From positions 15,475,853 through 15,539,852 of the forward strand of contig NC_087065.1 in assembly GCF_963678635.1 (NCBI RefSeq): 64,000 nucleotides of DNA, written 5' to 3'. This DNA is from Symsagittifera roscoffensis. Lineage: Eukaryota > Xenacoelomorpha > Acoela > Convolutidae. The notes under the pieces are model-generated. The model was not told the origin of the DNA. It did no database searches and saw only the letters and a program-made list of their open reading frames with translations. Made by a program: the position numbers and the translations under genes. Shown piece after piece: positions 1-11,913 of the stretch (position 1 is the first letter of the stretch; each line of letters begins with the position of its first letter).

Positions 1-394
1 TCTTTTTTGATTGCAAACTCACTTCTGTGCGCAACTAAACTTTTCCAAAAAAAATCATTATTTTGTGTCTATGACGCAGCCCAGATTAAGTTTTCACCCG
101 AAAAATCAAAAAATCATAAGAAATATTGTGTTTATTTTTCATCTGCTACAAAAAACCTTATTTGGTAAAAAAACAGGCAACTTTTTTATCACCAAAACTT
201 TTATAGTAAAATTTTTCTAACCATATAAAACAAGTAACGTTTTTAGTATGTAAATCTGAGTTAAAAAAATCAAATTTTCCGCGCCTAAATATACAATTTT
301 CAAGTTATTCGCTCAAAAGCAGACTAAATCTCAAAAAGTGCAAACCAGTTTTTTTCAACACTCGGAAAAATTTTTGTGAAGTTCTTAATTCCAT

Positions 395-560
395 TCGCAT
401 CACGACTGAAAGAGTTTTAATATGATATATCACTCGACCTAATACGATGATTATTTGGGTTACCAGATTTTACGTAGAAATTAATTAAAATCGAAGAAAA
501 TAAAACACCCGAATACGAAGTTCCTTCCCATTTCCAATTTTGAGAACAAAAACCGAAGTT
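395..560 (+). repeat. Dispersed repeat family D, copy 1
   Basis: It contains CGACTGAAAGAGTTTTAATA, ATATATCACTCGACC, CCAGATTTTACGTAG and AAACACCCGAATACGAAGTT. Related copies are at 31786-31915 (minus), 45655-45830, 46735-46875 and 52530-52690 (minus). No terminal repeats or coding sequence were found. Confidence 0.65.
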
Positions 561-1039
561 TTTGGAGATTCGAAATTATCTATCCAGACTATAATCAAGA
601 AATTGTAATATGAACATTTTTGCAAGAGCCTGTTTGTCGCGTGGCAAAAACGGAATATCAAAGTTTGTTCTATAATTTACTGTCGTATTCTGAAACAAAT
701 TTTTGGGCAAGAAATAATCCTGCTAATTGCAATTACAATTTTTTCGGACCCGGAAAAAAATTCAAATAGATAAATCAGTTCTAACGGTAGTATGATCAAA
801 GCTGATTTTTTCGGTAGTACGTATCCGAAGAAAAATTGGGATGCTTAGATAGTTCGTGAAAAATTGAAGTGATCGCAACTTTGTGGGAAGTTTTTCTTCG
901 ACAAATTTGACCAGGAACAGAAACTTGGTCGGTGGTTGGCTGTCTTAATTGCCACTAAAGAGACCACAGCCTGTAAATTTAATAGCATAAATCAATTTGT
1001 GGAGTCAAAAAATCAAAGGAGCCAATCAATGGCGTTCAT

Positions 1040-1160
1040 ATCAATACAATCAACGTGGGGTCAAGCAGACAAGAAACTTAGAAGCCGTAAAAAAAAAACA
1101 ACGTGGGGTCAATACAATCAACGTGGGGTCAAGCAGACAACAAACTTAGAAGCCATAAAA
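1040..1160. repeat. Short minisatellite
   Basis: TCAACGTGGGGTCAAGCAGA with ACAAACTTAGAAGCC is present twice, plus a partial third copy of the CAACGTGGGGTCAA core. Confidence 0.85.
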
Positions 1161-1373
1161 AATATGGACGCCTGGTTGCCGTATATCTTTGGTGAGTTTT
1201 TTAGCGACAAAGATTTGACGACAATGATTTTTTTCTTTGTAAATTTATTGTCCAACTTGAAATGAAATCACAACTCTGACTGAAAACAATTATGATATGC
1301 TTGGTAGTTTGCCATTTTTAAACCAGTCTTTTATATAATATTCAACGTGATTTTGGCTAATAAATTCTTTGAA

Positions 1374-1440
1374 GCCTGGCTAGTGTAACGGCTAAACCAA
1401 GCTCCCGAATTTTTTATGGCCCTGGTTCGAATACCGGGAT
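1374..1440 (+). repeat. tRNA-like sequence
   Basis: It has CTGGCTAGTGTAACGGCTAA as an A-box/D-arm-like segment and CTGGTTCGAATACCGGG as a T-arm with one extra base. The anticodon region is disordered, so this is a tRNA-derived repeat rather than a gene. Confidence 0.45.
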
Positions 1441-2199
1441 ATTTTATGCGCACTTAAATGTACTTTCTGTAACAATATTTCAAAAAGGTTTCAAACAAAA
1501 TTACAGATACAAAAAAAAGACGGTTCAGCAGTTGTATCGATGTTATCGCTTCTTCATTTGCCCCCGGCCCAGCTCCCATCATTCAACCTTGGGCTTTTTT
1601 TCGAGGGGAAGAGAGAGATGTCATCGATTTTGCCGCAGCCGTCCAGCCTTGAGGCAGATGACACTGGGACCCTTCAAAAACAAAAACTGGGTGCTGTTCG
1701 ACTGAATAACGCTTAGTGTTCGGAAATGCGTTTATGATCGTCCTTCGTTTGACCCATTTCTGTACATTTACTTTTGCATAGGCTGAAAAAATCGAAGCGC
1801 ATTTATTTTTTAATTTAAGTTGTCTGACTTTCCGGTTATGTTTTTCTAAAAAAGCAGTCGAAACAGGTAAAAAAAGCTAGAAACAGCCGATAAAAATAAC
1901 GTTAAAACGCAGCGTTGAAACTAGTAGACTTAAATGATGACGAATTATGATTGACAGCGCTTTAAAATAATTTTACTCTTGCCCCATCCGAGATTTTCTT
2001 GAGGTAGTTAAAACTGGCATAAAAAACGGACCCTACGCTATAATTCCTTCCCCCTATTTAGCTAATAGGTAAAAAAGAGACACCTATTACTCATACTTAC
2101 AAATGAGCTCAAAATGAAATTCGGCATGTTAGTGGACTTTTCCCGCAACATGTCCATTTGATCAAACTTGTGGTTCTGAATCGATTTATACCGAATAGA

Positions 2200-2905
2200 T
2201 AAACACAACTTGTTTTTTCTAATGTGAACTCAAAGTCTAAGATTTATCCGGGTAGTTTTCGAGAAGAATGAAAAATTTGATAAAAGTCTGAAAAACTGCG
2301 AAAAGTTCAAAATGTGACAATTACAAAAAACACTTTTTTACTCAAAGTAAATAGTTGACGCTTTTGCGGGGAAAATTTCTACGAACAATATGATCGATTT
2401 AACCTTTTTTCTCTTATGTGGTAGAGTAATTTTCAAGAAGTCAAAAAGATTCCAAAAAAGCCACAACTTTTATGCAATTTGACTTTTCCGAGTGTTACAA
2501 TTTTTTTATAGAAGAATAGGACGTAACTGGCTTATACAGTAAAAAAAAAACCATAATCTGTTTGTTCGACTGCACGATTAACCTGTGAATTGGCACCGTA
2601 GGTTTCATAAAACGGTCAAAATAGCCACATATGCAGTGGAGTTTTCCAAAACTTTTTTCGATTGAACCCAAAATTTCTGATTTGGGAGAGTAGTTTTTGC
2701 GATAAGTCAAAGCTACAAAACAAAGTCAAAAAATCAAAATTGACTGTTCTGAGTGCCATGTCTTTAAGAAAAAAAAATTTGGCGTAGATGCTCATGCAGA
2801 AGAGTTTCACACAACCCATACTTTTGATTGAACCCAAAGTCTCCGATTTGGGTGTAAAACTATCGCGAAAAAAAATCCAAAAAGTGGATCAAAAAGTCCT
2901 TTCTC
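2200..2905 (+). repeat. Family B monomers, copy 1
   Basis: About four monomers of roughly 160-170 bp share TTGAACCCAAAATTTC-like and TTTGACTTTTCCGAG-like segments. No clear head or tRNA-like end is seen, so it is a partial copy. Confidence 0.65.
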
Positions 2906-3207
2906 ACCATTTTTCGAATGCTAAAGAAAGTGAAATAAAGCTGTAAAAGACTGGGATATGCAGGCAGACAAGTGAGTAGGCGCTCGTTCTATTAGAACCA
3001 CTTTTTCGAATGCTAGTAACGTGGTTTTTGAGAAAAACTATAATTTTTGAGAAAAAAAAGAAGTTTTCCAAATCATCTCAAAAAAAGTTTAAGAAAACAA
3101 CTCTCTTATATATTTTTATAAAACCTGTTTGTAGCAACCAGGAGTTGTTCGAATGAAAAATTAAGCTTTAAAAAAACTACTTGAAAAGCGTATCAGATAA
3201 AATAAAA

Positions 3208-4586
3208 CTAGCGTTTAACGCAGCTTCGGTGCTTCGAAATTTTTCGACAACTCATGAAAAACCGCATATATTGGAAGCAACATCTGCAAACCTTAAGTGT
3301 ACTCTGACTGCACTCAATTACAGGGTTGGTAATTTCGAACTTTTATATTTTTTAATTCCCATTTGAAAAGTGTCATCTGGAAAACTTAATGGGCCTCTGG
3401 AGATATTTGTAGGCCAGACTTGCAACCACTAAGAGTCCCTGAGAGCACCCTACTATAGGGTTAGGAATCAAACAATTTGTGAATTTTTTTAAACCTAAAT
3501 TTCCCGAAAAAAAATGAAAAAAGTCTTATCTCGGAAACTAAAAGGATTTAAGCAATCATATTAAGAAGCAAGATTTGAGACGCCTGGGTGTACGCTGACA
3601 ATAAGGTTGTATCTTCATCAAAATAGTAGTTTCAAATTTTCAAGTTTCAAGTTGGTAGAGGCAAGATTCGCAATCTTTGTGAGTACTCTAACAGGACCTA
3701 ACTACTGGGTTGGGAATTTCAGATTTTTAAAGAATAATAATAATTAAAGTTTTCTGAAAATTTTTGAAAAAATCACAAAAAACGTCATATCTCAAAACTA
3801 CAAAAATTGAGCAGTCATACTTGGAGGCAAGATTCGCAATCTTTGAGAGTACTCTAACAGGACCTAACTAGTGGGTTGGGAATTTCAGATTTTGAGAAAA
3901 AAAATGTTAAAAGTTTTCTGAAAATTTTTTGAAAAAATCACAAAAAACGTCATTTCTCGAAAACTACAAGGATTGGAACAGTCATATTTGGAGGCAAGAT
4001 TTGTAACTCCTTACAGTACTCTGATATCTTCCAACTAAAAGGTTGGGAATTTCAAATTTTTGAGAATTAATAAATTAAAATTTTCTGAACATTTTTTGAA
4101 AAAATTACAAAAAACATCATATCTCGAAAACTACAAGGATTTGAGCAGTCATATTTGGAGGCAAGATTCGCAATTTTTGAGGTTACTCTGACAGGACCCA
4201 ACTACAGGGTTGGGAAAAAATTGATGTAAGTTTTCTGAAAATTTTTTGAAAAAATCACAGAAAACGTCATATCTCGAAAACTACAAGGATCGGAACAGTC
4301 ATATTTGTAGGCAAGATTTGTAACTCCTTCTTAAAAATCGTCTTATCTCGTTAACTAAAACAATACGGGCATTCAAAATTGGAAGCCAAACTCGCAACCC
4401 CTAATTTGAAATAGGGCTGCTTAATTTAAACTCGGTGAAATAACCACTAAAACCAAATTGGAACATCAAAAAAAATTTTTTTAACCATTGCAATATACGA
4501 TATAGCTTAAACACGCAAAAATAATACGTTGAAAAAGCTTAAACATGGCGAGATAGTGAAGCTCGCATTTAAATATATAATAGATT
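3208..4586 (+). repeat. Family A modular repeat, copy 1
   Basis: It begins ACTAGCGTTTAACGC and continues into the TTCGGTGCTTCGAAAT head. About seven ~160-170 bp monomers follow, each with a variant of TCATATCTCGAAAACTACAA and of CAACTACAGGGTTGGGAATT. It ends with a conserved ~190-bp tail containing GCTTAAACATGGCGAGATAG and ATTTAAATATATAATAG. There is no coding potential. Confidence 0.85.
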
Positions 4587-5622
4587 CATTTGAAAAAGAA
4601 AAACGGAAAATCAGCCGACAGAAAGTAGGACGAAATCCACAAAAAATCCTATTTTTTTTTCAATACATTTAATTAGAAAAAAATCAAAAATTACCTCAGC
4701 TGGATTAAGAAGTAGTTTCATTGGAAGTTTAAAGAAATTGAGCATGTCAGCAGATATGAAGCAGAAATGGGCAAGAAAAGTTGTTTACGCAAAAAAGTCT
4801 AGTTCCCGATTACGAGTCATTAACTCTCGCATGTGAAATGAAATATTTGAAATTATTTTGACTCAATCCGAAGTTTAGAATTACTAACTGGTAATAGTAA
4901 GCACTGGGGAGGTCGGAAAAACAAATTTTCAAGTTATCAGCAAAACTAAGTTCTAAGTTGACAAACATCTTGTAAAAAAAAAATATTTTTTCTGCGAAAA
5001 TTTCTGAAGCCAACCATAAGCAAAAATGTTTGATCAGGAAAGAAAACGAACTCTTCGGGTTTTATTTCAACAAAATTTATTTTTACTTTTTATATTTCAA
5101 CCATAACAAATTTTTTTTGACAAAACAACCATAACAAAATATTTAAAATCCATGGATTTTGAAATCAGAATTATATTCTTCCAAAAAAATGGACCTGTGG
5201 ACTCTTATTGAAATCTATTCAACATATGCTTCGTATTTGCTTCGATTTCTAAAAACAACTGTGGTCGGTATTGACTGTATAAATAGAAACACATTGGCTT
5301 TATCAATACTGAAATCCGAACGTTTTTTTCTCCTATAGTCCCTATTTGAGATTCAATATACTTTTTTACCATAGGATCTATATATATTTTGAAACTACGA
5401 AGTGTGGCCGCGCAAATTTTAGGCCTCCCAGGCTGATTTCCATAGGCCAAAATTGCTTATCATACTATTCCAAAAAATAATTCTATACAAACTCCAATCA
5501 TACAAATTTCATACATTTTGCTTAAATGAAGTCATCGAATTTTCAAAGAACTTTTTTCTTGTTTTGGCATAAAAGTCAGCGTATCGTACTAAATAAAAAA
5601 GAATACATTTTGTCAAAAAAAC

Positions 5623-5664
5623 GCTAATCATACAATTTCCATTGATGAAAATTGTATGACTAGC
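5623..5664. repeat. Hairpin GCTA(A/G)TCATACAATTT
   Basis: GCTAATCATACAATTT and its near-inverse AAAATTGTATGACTAGC are separated by about nine bases. Related TCATACAA motifs recur at 5465-5510, 6200-6240 and inverted near 6290, suggesting a small inverted-repeat element or fragments of one. Confidence 0.6.
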
Positions 5665-7982
5665 ATTTTTCTTGATGGCGACAACAAAAATTTTTTTAAA
5701 ATTGCCCCAAAAATGTTTCAGTTTTTTTAACCGCGAATTGAATTTTGTAATCAATAAGACAATTTCCAAAAAAAAAATTTTGCATGCAAAATTTAATTTT
5801 TGTATGCATAACGGAGTCCTGGATACACAAAAGTTGGATTTTTTCCGTATCTCTGGATACATTTTTTCAAACAGGCTATAAACTCTTATTTCTTTTGTAT
5901 GACATGTTTATGTATGCCTTGATCAGTGTCTGATAATTTAAAAATTCACATTTCAAAAATGATCAAATTTATGCCAAAATTTAAAACTTTGACGCTTTCA
6001 GTATATGGTTTGTGTAAGATAACTCTTATATCATTCAGGTCGTTTCCAATGCATTCTGAATGCAGGACGATCAAACCTTTGGTGACTCTAGTTTTGAGTA
6101 AATAATGGTTTTTTTCACTTGTGTTCGTTCACGAACACCCCAAAACTTTGAGAAATAATTTTTTTTTCAAAAATCAATGTTTTTAATTTATGGGAAAATG
6201 CTAGTCATACAACTTCCATAGATGAAAAAGCACTAATCATAGACCTTTCATAAAACTTTCTGTACTTATGGAATTGCATGAAAAAAGTATGAGTAGCATT
6301 TTACCAAAAGTAATAATTGAATTATTAGCATTTTTGGTCAACCGGGCTCGCAGGAAAAAACTTTGAATTCTCTAATTTCGAGCAGACAATCGAACGTCAA
6401 AAATGACAACTGGTAGAAGCTAGTAACAGCGACCAAACCTGGAGTAAGTGTTTCTTTTTTCAAAACAGGATTTAATAGATTAAACTTTAGTCGATTTTGG
6501 GGCCTGTTTTGGGTCTTATGCACAAGACGGCCTAAAATCAATATTTATATTTCTTGAGCTAAAATTCATGCGGTCGAATGAATTGCCTAATATTGGCCAA
6601 TAAAATTCAAGCGTTATAGTCAGACAATTCAACCAAAACTTCCAGCAGATAAAAACATTAGCCGCGAGCACCAAATTGTAAATTTTTGTCTAATAATAAC
6701 ATTATTTTCAAGTACCTTGGGAAAGTTTGTCCAGACAAAAAAATCCAGAAAAATGGTTTCAGTAGAATAAACTTTTTATAGTTTTGGTTATCTCGGCCAA
6801 CAATTTTATCTGCTGGGATTTTTGATTGAATTGCCTAATTAGCCAATCAACTTCAATTTTAATAAAATTGTAAAAAGACGTAGAAATAAGGATTTGGGGC
6901 CGTTAAGTGCATAAGACCCTCTGTTTTTAAGTGAAAGGGTACTTATTGAAACAACTGAAAATATTTGCGGAACACTTATTTTAAATTACCCGTTAATTAT
7001 CACAGCGCTTAGTTAAGCATGTAATTATTTCGTAACTAATGCAGGCAGCTGAATTATGCCGTCCAAAGAAGCAGTGCAAGAAATTGCGACTGTGGTTCAG
7101 TTTGAGACCAGTTTTTATAGCACGCCTCCACTTGTGTAATAAGGAACAAGAAAAAGATAATATTCCGATTCTCTGCTTGGAGAATATGAAGTTGTGGCTG
7201 TTTACATAGTGAAAATGATTTTTTCAATTGCGAAGACCCAGAAACTTGGAAGAAAGTTCTGATAACAGTCCAAATCAGTTCATCAGATAGCTGTACTCAA
7301 ATGATTGGCTTAAAATGTGACCATTTTAGGTCATAATTGTCACTGGAAATTATTTTGACTGCCAGGGAAGAAATGGCCGGAAAATGAGATTTGATCCGGT
7401 TATTAGTGAAATCGAAACTTCATTAGCAGTGAAGTTTTCCTCTATTCGAGAGTTTGTTAGTTTTTTCATGACTTAACTGATATACATTATTCAAAACGTA
7501 TGAATAAACTGGTTGTTTAAGATTTTCCAGTTATGCAATTGGAAGTACGAAAAGACTGAAGTATAAAAATATGAATTACACTTTAACTGATTAATGAGCT
7601 GCAATTTAATAAGAGCAGCACGGCTGATGCTCAACAAAACTCCATATCTTGAAGCCGCAACTACATCAAAATAACTTTATTTACATTAGAATTTCGTATT
7701 AATTGCATAACAACAGAGACAATCTGTTGTTATGTTGCATAACATTACTAATTTTTGGTTTGTTGGAATGGTAATCTCACTTTCGGCATATATATATGGC
7801 TGTTTGTTGGTTTACCACCAATAGCACAGAGAGTCTTAGCCATAGTAGATTTTAGAGAGCATTTCAAAATCGAGCCCGAGATAACTTGCTGCTGTAATTA
7901 TCAGAAAATTTTCACAATGTTTTTGGTTATTTTTCTGGGCTGCATAATGTTGTCTCACCCTCAAGTAACGAGAACGGATCAT

Positions 7983-8053
7983 GGTGGACCTCGAACATAC
8001 GACCTTTGGATTGAGAGGCGGAGACGTAACCATTTCACCAACGCTCCCCGGAA
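7983..8053 (-). repeat. tRNA-like sequence
   Basis: On the minus strand it reads GGAGCGTTGGTGAAATGG, then CCGCCTCTCAATCC and a T-arm-like TATGTTCGAGGTCC. A- and B-box-like elements are present, but the stems are poor. Confidence 0.45.
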
Positions 8054-8917
8054 AAAGATGCAATCTTGCGGAATTACACTATGCCATAAATATTTCCCAG
8101 TTTTCGATATAGCAGTTAAAAACAAAAAGAAAAAACATTTGATTGTAACGAGCAGTGTTTTGCTTAAGTCAATTTCTTTAATTCAGCGCACACTGTACTT
8201 TTCGAGAAATTTGCAAACTTGTGTTTGCTAGTTGCACTTCTCAGAACTGCCTTCACTGGAATCTTTAATGCTCCGTAACGCATGATATATGTCAACCTAC
8301 TTCAGAAAAAACCGCTTGATACTGACGAGAGGGCGACTCAAAAGAAAACACCAACATCCAAGCCAATAACAAGCAAAAACTCCTGGAGATTAATTGGTTG
8401 TCCTTTGAGAGTTTCTTACCGATAATTTTATCATCTATAAATCTGGACTTGTGGTTATTTTCTTGGATTACTCTTCTTTTCTTCTACTTTGCTATAAAGA
8501 TCCGATTAAGTTCATCTCTTTCTCATTCCCCAAAGCAATTATTATGGACACTTTATTAGGTTATATTCAAATTAACATACAGAAATGAAATATAGTTGAT
8601 AAAACATCAAACAGAATACTCCCATCACATAAAACCTGTGTAATTTTAGCCATTCGAATTGGTGATTTATGCAACAATAGTTGGCACAATGTTGTATTTT
8701 CAGATAAAAACTACACTTTTCAAATGTTTTAGACGGACTCTATAAAGATCAAGCCACAGCAACAGATACCGTAGAATTGTCTCAAAAAATAAGAAGATAG
8801 TTGTTGCTTCCGGTTCTGATAATAAATCATAAGAAAAAAAACTAGCTGAGCGAAACCAGAAAGAAATATAATTTCTTATGAAATAAAAGCGAAATTGCAA
8901 GTCAATTAACTCAAAGC

Positions 8918-8923
8918 TTTATT
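8918..8923 (-). promoter_or_regulatory. Possible polyadenylation signal of glucosidase II beta
   Basis: AATAAA on the minus strand, about 330 bases after the stop at 9251. Other A-rich hexamers are nearby, so the assignment is tentative. Confidence 0.35.
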
Positions 8924-9004
8924 TTTTTACTTAACCAGCCAGAGTCCTAACCCGAAGGTTAATTATTTAAGGTTAACTAAGCTATGGCTATCTTACAAGA
9001 GCTC

Positions 9005-9089
9005 ACCTTGTAAATTGCAACGCGCGTGCGACTTGAACCCGCAATCATATGATTGCTGGGCACCATCACTACCGATGCGCCACAAGGTC
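9005..9089 (-). repeat. tRNA-Met-like pseudogene or SINE head
   Basis: On the minus strand the block begins GACCTTG, has a D-arm-like GCGC/GTGC stem and a loop with CAT in the anticodon position. The T-arm, TGCGG-GTTCAAG-TCGCA, has five pairs. A complementary CAAGGT lies about 14 bases too far downstream to be a normal acceptor stem. It is therefore probably a retroposed tRNA derivative rather than a working tRNA. Confidence 0.55.
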
Positions 9090-9250
9090 AATGAATCGAG
9101 TCAATGAAAGCATTTCGCTTATATTGCTTAAATTATATTTAGATGCTCATTGGTTTTTTCTTCAAAACGTCCGAAAAAATCACGCACCAACTATTGCAAT
9201 ATCATCCGCGTAAATCAATCACTCAGTTTCAGTTATGTAATGAACCACAG

Positions 9251-11848
9251 TTACAGGTCCTCGTGGACTCTTCGCTCATGATCGAAGTCATATTGCTTGT
9301 TGCATGCAGCTGGCGTTGAAAACTGCATCACATATTCACACATACTCGGTTCAGAAGTGCTTAAGATCTTATCCTCTTGACCGCATTCGAAATTGATAGT
9401 AAGAGACCTGTCCGGGCCATTCCAGCACCGCTGACCTCTGGTTAACTTCATCTGGCTGTACTTATTATGCGCCGGTCCACTCCATTCGCCCCACCTACCA
9501 AGATTAGTCTCACTTCCACTTTTCGGCTTCTGAGCACCTCGGTCAAACGCACAGAATGTGTAAGTATATTCTTTTTCCTTGTAGTCGAAGCACTGTTTGA
9601 CCAAATGCAAAAACTCTTTCTCGGGTCCAACATCTAGTTCAACGTCTCTTTCAATATCATTCTTCTGGTTTTCTAAATCTTGCTTCACTTTTTCTTGGTC
9701 TTTAAATTTAGCACGCGCTTCGTTCGCGACATCAATTAACTTCTGAGCTTCGTCGCTCATTGGCGGGACCTCAACATCTTTTGGGAGGTCTTTCAATTTG
9801 GCTACATTGTCTGGATGTTTCGGATGGTCTTCTGGGAAATCGTAATCAGAATCATCTTCATTTTCATCCTCATTAGTTTTCGAATCATCAAACTCGTCTT
9901 TATGCGATTCTTCTTCGATTTTCTGACCATCCAAAGTTTCTTGTTGTTTTTCAGCAGCAGTTTTGAAATGTTTGTCCAGTTTTTCTTTCCAGATAAACTC
10001 CCGGAACCCATCAATGTCCAAACTGGTTAGGTCAATTGGGAACCATTCTTTCACTTCAGTCTCCGATACTCCACATTGGTTTGGTCCATCTATAGAAGTG
10101 CATGCAATCAGTTCCTCAAAAGATACACCACCACTTGAATCCGAGTCAATCTCCTTAAATGCTTCTTCCGATTTCTTAATCATGACTTCATTTGCGTGTT
10201 TTTCTTTCAGTTCTTTAATCATTTGGTCGTATTTATCTTTCGCTTCCCTCTCAGGAGCTTCTGCCTCTTCTTTGACCTTGAGAAGAGTTTCCAATTTGGC
10301 GCTCTCAGCAGTCAGCTTTTTGTCAAGCTCCTCCAACTGCTTCTTCTTTTCTTCCAAGTCCTATTACAAAACAACAATATTTACTAGTCTTTTATATCTT
10401 ATATCCGAAACTTAGTAATTGTTGATCAGAAATGCTATCAATTGACTTCTGAAGTTTTCTTATAATCAGAAATGCTAACTTTTCTCTCCTTAATTTCATG
10501 TTCAACGGCATTGATTCAATTAAGCAGTGACGAATAACACACTGCATGAAGGTGATAACTTAGATAGCGGATAGCGCTGACTCAAGACCAGGTATGATCA
10601 ATGACTGATAGTTGAGTTTGCAACAGCATATCACGAAGTAACTTTCCTTTTAGATGTAACTAGCATATAATGCACCTCCGGTGCTTTAAACAGATTCAAA
10701 AACTTATATATTAGAAAACAACGAAACGAATGCAACCGTAACAATAGACGGCGGCATCCAACAATGCTTTTGATTTCAAAAATTGAACGATAAATTCCAA
10801 CTTCAGGTTCTTTTCAAAATAAAATGGTCGAACTGGGGTTCCGATCTTCGTATTTTCAGATCTCTTTACTGGGGTTCTAGAAACAACATCCTAAAACGGC
10901 AGACAACATACAACTGCACTTTCCATTTTTAACGACTTCAATGCCAAAATCACCGAATTTATGAATGAGACTCTTGCTGAACTTAGTTCATTCTTTTCAT
11001 GAGCCCGTACGCTGCCATATATCATTTGCTGGCATCAATAGATATTAAGGACCATTTTTGAAACGTCTTAAAAAGTCATTTTCGAAAAATTGAACAATTT
11101 GAGCTACAATATTAGGATGAAGGCCACATCTACAACTGCTGGAAGTAACCTGACTTCATCCCACCAATTCGTCAACAATTTGAAAAGTACTTTGAAATTA
11201 AACAATTTTGAAAAATAATATAAAAAGTCATGACCAGGACAGTGAAATTCGTTGAGCAGTCATGTTTAGAGTCCAGATATAAACTTCCTGGGACTTTTTG
11301 AAAGCACCCAACCAGTGTGTTGAGAATTTAATTTTGTCAAGTTTTTTTAGATTAAGTATTTAGAAAAGTTTTTGTAAAATTAAAAAAAAATGGCATATCT
11401 CGCAAACTCAGTTGATTTGAGCTCTCAACTTTCGAGGGAAAGAATGCAACCTTTGAAGGTACCATGAGATCATCCAATTTTAGGGTTGTGAGTTAAAAAT
11501 TCCGTTAAGCTTTAAAACAATTATTGTGAAAAAATCTTTAAAAAAATATATCAAATAAAAGGTCATACCTTGGAAACGAAATGCTGAGACTATCCGGGCA
11601 GCACCCAACTATAGGGTTGTCAAAGTCCAATTTCGTAAAAAATTTATATCTCAAAAAAACGTCATATCTCGGAATCTAAAAGCATTTGAATTCGTATTTA
11701 AATTCAAATTGAAAAATCGAAAAAAAAATCTGAGCCATTGCAATACACGATATAGCTTACACGTGAAAAAATTCTTTCGTAAAAGAATACGTTGGAAAAA
11801 CATAAACATGGCGAGATAGTGAAGCCCGTATTTAAATATATAAAAGAC

Positions 11849-11913
<65 letters not shown>

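Larger units (their letters stand above)
4590..9000. other. Intergenic AT-rich stretch without a recognisable gene
   Basis: It contains the TCATACAA hairpin motifs (5465-6305), a tRNA-like block (7983-8053) and a short hairpin ATAACAACAGA/TCTGTTGTTAT near 7708-7737. Short open frames are present, but none has codon structure, domains or splice signals that support a gene. Confidence 0.6.

Noticed and set aside
3208..4586. CRISPR-like array
   Set aside because: The repeated units are long (~165 bp), diverged and directly joined, without short unique spacers, and the genome is eukaryotic.
7755..8231. 158-codon plus-strand ORF
   Set aside because: It covers a tRNA-like block, lacks an ATG at its start and shows no domain or splice context.
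9005..9089. Functional tRNA-Met gene
   Set aside because: The T and D arms look good, but the anticodon stem is weak and the acceptor partner is misplaced by about 14 bases, so a tRNA-derived repeat is more likely.
9963..10415. 150-codon ORF on the plus strand
   Set aside because: It is antisense to glucosidase II beta exon 3, serine/leucine-biased, with no domain.
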